DNA of 64,000 nt. Origin: Cheiracanthium punctorium (Eukaryota > Arthropoda > Arachnida > Araneae > Cheiracanthiidae). The translations under genes and the position numbers were made by a program. Shown here piece by piece: positions 57,501-64,000 of the stretch (its first letter is position 1; each line of letters opens with the position of its first letter). The DNA lies in NCBI GenBank assembly GCA_038373885.1, contig JAWZYV010010290.1, positions 1 through 64,000 on the forward strand, in the 5' to 3' direction. Below the pieces are notes generated by a model. It did not search any database, was not told the DNA's origin, and saw only the letters and a list, made by a program, of their open reading frames with translations.

Positions 57501-60500
57501 AACAATCCTAAATATAAAGTTTCAACATTCAACGCCTAACAGTTTTTGAGATATGCGATTTTAATGAATTTCGGCCCATTGAGTGTAATGTATTTCGAAT
57601 GTTTTGGGCAGTCCTGTAGATAAACTATCCAGTCGAATGGAACCAAAAGGGGAGGTGCACAACTAGATGTTACAACTATCCAAAATATGAAGTTTCGAAA
57701 TTCTACGCCTAATAGTTTTTGAGTTAGGCGAGTTTAATGAATTTCGGCCCATAGAGCGTAATGTATTTCGAATCTTTTGGGCGGTCCTGTACATAAACTA
57801 TACATTCGATTGCAACCAAAAGGGGAGGTGCACAACTAGATCATAGAACAATCCTAAATATCAAATCTCAACATTCTACGACCAATAGTTTTTGAGATAT
57901 GCGAGTTACATACATACGTACGTACGTACGTACGTACGTACGTACATACGTACGTACGTACATACGTACGTACGTACAGACGGCATGGAAAAACTGACCA
58001 CAATAGACCGGCCGCTGGTCAAAATGAGTTGCAGACGCGTTTATATGATCGTGCATGCTAGCCTATGATGAGATGCATCGAAAAAATTCTTAAAATTAAA
58101 TTTAGAGGTAGTCAAAATCGGTTTTTTAGTCGAAATTTAGCCCCCAAAATTTTTCGGGATCACATTACTTCCTTATACTACGTACAAGGAAGTAAAAAGT
58201 TCAGCTCTTATAACGAAACTCAGTATACAATGATCATAAGATTTCAATTGTTTTGCATTTTTTTTTTTTTTTAGTCATGCATACGGACTATTGATAAATG
58301 TTACGGACCAGAGAAGCCATGGAGTCACTGGACCACGGTAAATATTCTAATATCTACCCCTGCCAATATATAATATACTATTAAAATTTACAACTGTTTT
58401 AAATTGCAAACTCTAAAAAAAATATTTTAAAAACATTTGCACTAAATATTTATATGTAAAAACATCGGCGAACTGAAAAAATAAACAGCATATAACACTC
58501 GTTATTCAATCATAAAATTTAATGAATCTCACCTTAATTTCGTCGTGTTGAGCATACTGTGCGACGGACATGGCGACGACGGCTAGTAACAAAAGCACCT
58601 AGAATAAAATCAGATTGAGTGAGTTAATATCATTCATAATAGAAGCATATCTAAAAGTGGACGTACGCTTTGGTTGCCCTTTGTCAGAGGCGCAACCAAG
58701 AAAAGAATGCCATTTTCAGCCGACTTTAACGGGATCCTTATTTAGCTTAGCTAAATCATGGGGCATTCAGCAGAGGGGACAATTGTTTTATTGACTTCCC
58801 CAGCGTTGAGGAAAAATTAACCACGATTATTCATTGAAAACCGACGATGAATATTTAATCAAAATTGGGGATTCGTGATTGAAAAGTTTTAGTCAGTAGT
58901 CCCGATTAAACGATATCTTTAGTCGCGATTATAGACTACATTTTCAATAGACAAACGTGATTAAATATAATCGTAAGTTTTTCATCGTTGATCACGACTA
59001 ATTTTTCCTCCCCTCCCCTGAGCACTCTGAAACCCACTATCGATTCCATGTTTTAACCTGTTCACTCTCATCATTGAAAAGGCGCAATGGAGAAGACTCC
59101 CCTTCTTTAAACAGTGTTGTTAATTACCAGGTGGATCTTTGCCACACCCCACCCCCGGAACAAAGGGATTGAGTAAGCGCAAAGATGACGCCGAGCGGAG
59201 CATTCAAAGACCGATGCTGCAGAAAAACTGGTTAACCCTTTAACGCGCGGTGTCCTCGCCGTAAGGACACCAAATTCTCACGTTTTGACTGTTGCCAGTC
59301 CAGAAGAATAGATTTGATTTCTATAAAAATAGTTGCGAGTGGCATAGCTCCACGAGAATCCTTCACTTTTTAGCACATTCATTTCCCGTAAAAAAATTGT
59401 CACGATTATTTTTAACAGCACTGACATCTGCTGAAAAATGGAAGAATGCGAGAACAGCTGGATAGATTGCCCAATGCTGATAAAAGGGCAGCCGTTGCCA
59501 TCGCTCGACTTAACTACCAGCAAGATGGCGGAAGATCGAAACGTTCATCGCATGCCACCGATCTAGAGACCCTTTTTTGACGACAGCTGTCGCCAAAAAA
59601 GGGTCCTGACAAAATGCTTTATCATTCTTATCGTCCCTCCCTGTAGAATAAGAGCCATTTCCCAAAAAAATCTAGGTCTAATGTTCGTTTCAAGAGTTTC
59701 AAGATAAGAGTAACACCCCAAAGCTTTATTATCTCTTTATGAATGTCTTTATTCTTATGTCTTAAGTATTTATTTAGTAGTATACCTTTTAATCAAAGAA
59801 GCAAATAAAATTAGTAAGCTTTTTGTTGAATGAAGACCGATCTCATATCAAAAACACCTACTCTTCATAATTTTTATTCGAAGCAGGTACAGCCACACCC
59901 GTACGTGACCAGATTACGGATCCCGATGTTCACAGATTTTGCTGACATTGAATGCTCTGTCTTTTATTGCTTTGTTTTACGTACTATTTCGTTGTAACTG
60001 TAAAGTACAATTTATCGGAAATTACCAAAGTAAAAATAACTGGTGTAGAGTATAATCAGCAGACATATGTACGATGTCTTACAAAAGTACTGTCCATTTA
60101 GACTGAAAGCAGTAAAATGTAACTTAATTCACGTATGTTTATTCTCAGCAAGTTTTTCATGCATTTAGCTAATCTGTTGAAATTTCCTAAATTGGGTGTG
60201 AAAGGTCCACAGAAATAAAAGTAACACACCTTTAATTATTTAATTTACCCGATTTTTCAGTTGTAGATATTAAGAAATCTTTTTCTCAAAAAATACTTTT
60301 TAATTCTGTCTCGAAGCTACAGTTTTCCGTCTATAATACGCAGTATCATTGTTATGCTTTAGGTAAGAAACGGTGCGAATTCTTACCTAATGCATGTTCA
60401 CAAAACGCAGTATTTTTTAAAGCTATTTTTTATTTCACTGCTGAAGCTAACTAGTATTGTTCAGATGCATTGGAATTAGTTACTTTTTTAATGACACGCA

Positions 60501-61161
60501 AAAATAAATTATACACCGCAGGATGATCGTTTCAGGTGAGACAAAAGGGCCACCCTTTCTCAGTTGCAAAGAGCTCTGCCATCCATACAGACAAGAAGGT
60601 TGAAACTTGTTATTCTATTGTTTTTATGTTAATACTTAATTTAACGACAAATTTCCAGAGCTTGAGGCGTGAAAATGATGTCTTTAAATTTAAGATAAAA
60701 AAATGTACTATCGTTTCAATTATGAATCTTCACGAAACCTCATATTTGAGGGCGTTCTGCAAGTTTACGAGCCCTTCAGTTTTAAAGTCAGGCATAGAAT
60801 GTTCAATGTTTAAAATAAACATTTTATTTTTCAAGACTTGATTGCTTTCTATGTTAAGTAACACCAGAGATAATCGAGAGACTATACAAGTTAACATTCA
60901 AACAGGATATTTTCAGTTTTGTATTTTTTGGATACCTTATGTTTAGACTTTTGTCTAGACTTTTCATAACTGACTTTTTGTACGAACTTAAAAGTTTCCT
61001 GCATTATCTTCCCAAAATACGACGGCCGTAAAAGCATTATTTTGCACAGATATAATTTTCTTCCATAAACCTATTCAAACGTATCTCGAGCTATGTAATT
61101 CTGAAAGGTTATTTACCATCAAAGTGGCTTGAACTTGCAATTTGGAGAAAGATTCATCCAT
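54436..61161 (-). CDS. Cuticle protein with RR chitin-binding domain (chitin_bind_4)
   Basis: A structural protein of the exoskeleton, secreted by epidermis and bound to chitin. Four exons: 61161-61117 (start, tentative), 58598-58533, 55858-55679 and 54567-54436, all joined in phase 0 with GT/AG sites. After the start Met the product has VLLLLAVVAMSVAQ (signal peptide) then YAQHDEIK. The RR domain fills exon 3: YPPQPYQFGYSNNDDYGTTA, FRKESGDASGRVSGSYGYKD, AQGVERVVEYVADENGYRAQ. This fits the extended Rebers-Riddiford consensus (Y-F-Y, G-Y-Y-D--G, V-Y-AD--GY). The tail IKTNEPGTESKSPAD, then NPIVVPYVPAPT, is the arachnid form. About 126 residues from the last in-frame Met, normal for the family. 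A TATA box lies at 61300. Introns are repeat-rich. Confidence 0.85.
54752..54926. mobile_element. pogo-type MITE in intron 3 of the cuticle gene
   Basis: Ends AGTGGAACCTGTGTAATGTG and ACTTTAGCAGGTTCCACTG are inverted. The interior is built from GTGGTCACTTTA/TAAAGTG words. TA precedes GTGGAACC at the left; the right flank is TGATTC, so the duplication is not clear. Confidence 0.65.
55679..55858 (-). CDS. Cuticle gene, exon 3 (RR domain)
   Basis: 180 nt, acceptor TTATTTTTTTCAG|TAC, donor CAA|GTAAGT, phase 0 on both sides. The whole chitin-binding domain lies in this one exon. Confidence 0.9.
55954..56043 (+). mobile_element. MITE-A copy 8, fragment in intron 2
   Basis: CCCTTTGAAGCGCAGGCGAC, then GGCAGCCGTTGCCATCGCTC and GATCGAATCGTTCATCGC, then unrelated sequence. 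Confidence 0.65.
56280..57905 (+). repeat. CGCCAAATTTGGCG module with 173-bp units, copy 2
   Basis: Same order as 24290-25460: 90-bp palindrome units (56650, 56735, 56822), the GGGAGGCACGTGACCGTGGT block (57131) and 173-bp units with GAATTTCGGCCC at 57393, 57566 and 57739. It lies in intron 2 of the cuticle gene. Non-coding. Confidence 0.8.
57906..58200. repeat. (TACG)n microsatellite and conserved repeat end
   Basis: TACG/TACA tetranucleotide run to about 57978, then ACTGACCACAATAGACCGGC-CGCTGGTCAAAATGAGTTGC and, at 58167-58195, the hairpin TTACTTCCTTATACTACGTAC-AAGGAAGTAA. This looks like the boundary of the adjoining satellite module. Confidence 0.65.
58533..58598 (-). CDS. Cuticle gene, exon 2 (signal peptide)
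   Basis: 66 nt, acceptor TTTTATTCTAG|GTG, donor AAG|GTGAGA. It encodes VLLLLAVVAMSVAQYAQHDE and IK. Signal cleavage is expected after the AMSVAQ region. Confidence 0.85.
59057..59231. mobile_element. MITE-B copy 2
   Basis: TTAA at 59053-59056 and 59232-59235. The left end CCTGTTCACTCTCATCATTG and following AAAAGGCGCAATGGAGAAGA match MITE-B at 5999. The right part is diverged. Confidence 0.55.
59236..59603 (-). mobile_element. MITE-A copy 9, right part missing
   Basis: Begins directly at the TTAA that ends MITE-B (59232-59235) with CCCTTTAACGCGCGGTG. The tail and one foldback arm are present, breaking off after the CGACAGCTGTCG hairpin. Confidence 0.75.
61117..61161 (-). CDS. Cuticle gene, candidate exon 1
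   Basis: ATG|GTAAAT at 61119-61117 supplies the start Met directly before the donor, a usual arrangement in cuticle genes. A second in-frame ATG at 61161 would add DESFSKLQVQATL before it. The intron-proximal ATG gives the more normal signal peptide. The link to exon 2 is by phase and the upstream TATA box only. Confidence 0.5.
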
Positions 61162-61291
61162 CACCGTAAACGCGATCTCAAAGTGTGTCAAAGCTGTCAA
61201 AAGCCAAACACCAAATAATCTTTCTTTAGAGGAAGAAAAATAAAAATTTTAATTTTCTATTAAAACACACGCAGTTGGAGTATTTTTAAAG

Positions 61292-61300
61292 CTTTTTATA
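61292..61300 (-). promoter_or_regulatory. TATA box of the cuticle gene
   Basis: TATAAAAAG on the minus strand, about 130-180 bp upstream of the candidate start codons. ACTCCAACTGCG lies at the expected start distance. Confidence 0.45.
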
Positions 61301-64000
61301 CGTAAAACACGATTATAATTGCGTGCACGATTAGCGAGTTTCATTAAACCGTGTCTTCGGGGCATTTATTTTAGAGAGAAAGTAAATAAACAACACCGTG
61401 TGTAGGAAGAAAATAAAATAAAAGGAAGCATTCTTTGAACCGTGTTTAAAGGTTCAAGGCCGCGGGGAGTCCATAAGCATTTAGGAGTTAACGACACAGG
61501 TAAGTGAAAGCTTCACGTTATTGTAGATCAGTGTGATAAGCTTGACGAACAATGCGATTGTTTGGTTCATTACACTTGAAACTCTCATGCCAGCAAACCG
61601 TTGTTTTCCAGTGAATTTTTTGTGTATGCAGTGAAAAGATTTATTGCGTATAAAATATGCAAGATTAACCGAGTTATTATAATAATTTGTAATATTTTAT
61701 ATATTATTTAACGGTATAGTGAGAAAAACATATTTTATTAAGATTTCTGTGTTGCACTAGCATTTTTGTACTAGACAGGTCTCTCTCTTTTACCTGGATT
61801 AAGGCTCTGATTCAGCAGGACACCGATTCAATGTACTGCATAGCAAGCTATAGTACGTATTTTTGGATCATGGTGACGGACTTTAGATTAAGTCTCTCAA
61901 TGAGCTGTTGTTCATTAGCGACAACAAAAAAATCTTATCTTGAAAAAATAAACAAATAAAAGTATCCTAAAACATTGTCTATAATTTACTGAAGTCCAAT
62001 AAAATAAATGAGTTGGAGGTATTATTAGGGTACAAAACCCTTTTAAAATCCTAAATTATGCCTAAAAATTGTCTAGACCTTTGCCGAACATAATTATTTG
62101 GCTTGGATTGTAATATACAAACTCATATTTAATATAATGTTTCCTAGAAGACTTGTTATTAAATTGGATTCAAACAACTGAGTGGGAGGTAATAATCTGT
62201 CATTTCAAAAATTGGTAGAAAAAAAAAATGTTAATTGGAATTTCGCAAGACTTTTAAAATCAGGACAAAATCATGAACGCAGTCTTCCCATGAGGAAATG
62301 AGAAACTTTCCAATAACCAGCGGGAACATGCATAATTAGAACTGCTCTAACGAAAGAATGCAATTAACGAAGCTATCTATAGGCATCTTGGTTAAATTTA
62401 TGCTAATTAACTATACAAAAATGTTGTTTAGGGAACGTTAAACATATGGGGAATGCAGAATATCTTTTTATATCATGAAATGTATACAAAACCCGGTATT
62501 ATTTTGTGAGACGCTAAAAGGAATGATTGCCATAAAATGTGCTTTGTGCAAGGTATTATATAAATAGTAATAAACTACAAAAATGAAGATTGAAAACATA
62601 TATTATAAATGTGAAATAAATGTTTAAAATGTTAAGAAAAATAAAATATCAGAGTTTAAAATGTTTAATTTTTTCCTTGCAGCTTGAAATATTTTAGACT
62701 CTGCGTTTTGGATAAATTAGTAACAGATAATTAAATTTAGTCGGACATTCTGAGGTGGTACTACTTAAGAAATATAAAACACAAATTACTGACTATTTAA
62801 TAAAATATTAGTTTAAGGAAGCTGAAAAATACAAGTTTTGAAACGGAATTGGCTCTTATTATAGTTGTAAAAATCAGACTGAAAAAAAGCAAATATATTC
62901 ATTCAAAACTACGTTTTCTTTCTTTCTTTTTTTTCTTTCAGCCGCATGTTCAGAAAATGCGAATTTATTAAAATAAAATCTTCATTTAAAAAAGAACTTT
63001 GTAGTAAATTTATGTGTCTTAAAATAATAGTATTGTTGATGTTTTGAATTAATCAGTAAAAATATTGCGTTATTCTATGCCTTCTTAGTACCTGATGCTT
63101 CTATAAACAAAAGTTTATGAAAATTAATTTTGTGTTAGCTGAACTTTAGTTAGCATTTTGAAATATTTACATTTTATCATCACCGTTGCCATATTGCAAT
63201 TATTTAAATATTAAACACTTTTCGAAAAATCTGGCACAAAATAACGAACGGTTGTTGTCTTTTCAGTAGTCAACGAACTTGTAAACAAACAAACAAAAAA
63301 CCTATAATTGCACTTTAACGTCCAGTTACAGTATTTTTACAGTATTTATTTCAGTCAAATAATGTTTTGTATGCTTGTCTGATATGAAGATTCATCAATC
63401 TTCGTATCAAACAATAGATATGGATAAAAATCTTGTTCATCGGTAAACGAATTGTAGAAGTAGAAAACTACTGTTAAGCTACTGTAAAAAGAAGAGCGTT
63501 TACCAAGAGATTAAGAAGGGTTTATTATTATTTTTTTCCTTTACAAAATGAAGCCAGCAAAGATTAATTTTTTTTTCCTTTCTTTTCCATCGAAATGGGG
63601 TTTTTTGTTGTAGTTCCACTTTTTATCTTGAAGTTCTACTTATTCTTAAAATATCGGAAGATGGGAATTGACTTGGAGAAATTTCGTTCATTTCTCTCTT
63701 AAACCTGACTTACAAATAATTGGAACCACGGAATACTCATAATGCCGGTTAAGATCAAAATAATGTTAATGAAGCTAATTAGAGTTTTTTTACGAATAAA
63801 ATGAAGTTTCTTATTATATCATGGGCATTATATAATAATGCGTTGCGTTTTTGCCTCTGACTCATGCTGATGTTAATTATACTTAAAGATGAATAGTCCA
63901 CTGAGAATTGTAACTAATGTTTTTATTTTTTATATTTTTAACGATTTGCTTGAAAATTAACTCTCATTAGAAATGCAGTTTTATGAAGACAATTAAAACT
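61301..64000. other. Upstream of the cuticle gene; AT-rich, no gene seen
   Basis: Mostly poly-A/poly-T rich sequence. A local inverted pair near 63385-63415 (CTTGTCTGATATGAAGATTC / CAATCTTCGTATCAAACAATAG) is the only structure noticed. Confidence 0.35.

Larger units (their letters stand above)
58599..61116 (-). other. Intron 1 of the cuticle gene
   Basis: No exon seen. It holds MITE-B copy 2, MITE-A copy 9 and a repeat shared with 22514. A 101-codon plus ORF (60536-60841) starts within that repeat and is not supported. Confidence 0.5.

Noticed and set aside
57868..58056. Minus ORF with YVRTYVRT repeats
   Set aside because: Product of the TACG microsatellite.
60536..60841. 101-codon plus ORF
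   Set aside because: Begins in a repeat shared with 22514-22541 and lies in intron 1 of the cuticle gene; no independent support.

Overview
This window is nuclear DNA from a eukaryote, most likely an arachnid and probably a spider (inference). It is AT-rich and gene-poor, its genes have introns with GT/AG splice sites and TATA boxes, and transposons fill most of the space. The clearest gene is a Rebers-Riddiford cuticle protein whose tail after the chitin-binding domain (IKTNEPGTESKSPAD) is of the kind found in arachnid cuticle proteins. No prokaryotic features are present.

Genes. (1) 5544-5703, plus strand: last coding exon of a gene whose earlier exons I do not see, ending in a BESS-like motif. 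(2) 8851-9105, plus: a 67-codon ORF behind a good TATA box, unrecognised. (3) 16940 down to at least 12273, minus: a gene with TATA box, signal-peptide exon and at least two very small phase-1 exons encoding GTTAA-P repeats; a possible last exon lies near 9227-9330. (4) 61300 down to 54436, minus: four-exon cuticle protein gene with TATA box, signal peptide, RR chitin-binding domain and conserved tail.

Layout. 1-2543: three copies of a TTAA-flanked foldback MITE (called MITE-A here), a hAT element with perfect 8-bp target duplications and a small foldback element. 2544-5543: degenerate repeats and a 40-bp minisatellite. 5544-17000: genes 1-3, with a Tc1 remnant, another MITE-A and SINE pieces. 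17000-31170: repeat pairs, a mariner-like element, a 730-bp inverted repeat, a SINE, a copia gag remnant, 173-bp satellite DNA in two orientations and a non-autonomous Helitron. 31595-33558: a mariner with both ends intact, carrying one complete and one partial MITE-A. 33700-47420: hAT elements, Helitron-like repeats, a LINE/SINE tail and a second Helitron. 47420-49480: a degenerate T-strand-biased repeat field. 49696-53021: a cluster of three small foldback elements, a pogo/Tigger-like element and a mariner-type element split by a SINE. 54436-61300: the cuticle gene with repeat-filled introns. 61300-64000: its AT-rich upstream side.

The genes show no shared pathway. Genes 3 and 4 both look like tissue-specific secreted-protein genes (TATA box, short signal-peptide exon, large introns). 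The transposon layers give a relative order of events: mariner before MITE-A, host repeat before hAT, and mariner-type element before SINE. All exon calls come from splice sites, reading phase and motifs read by eye.
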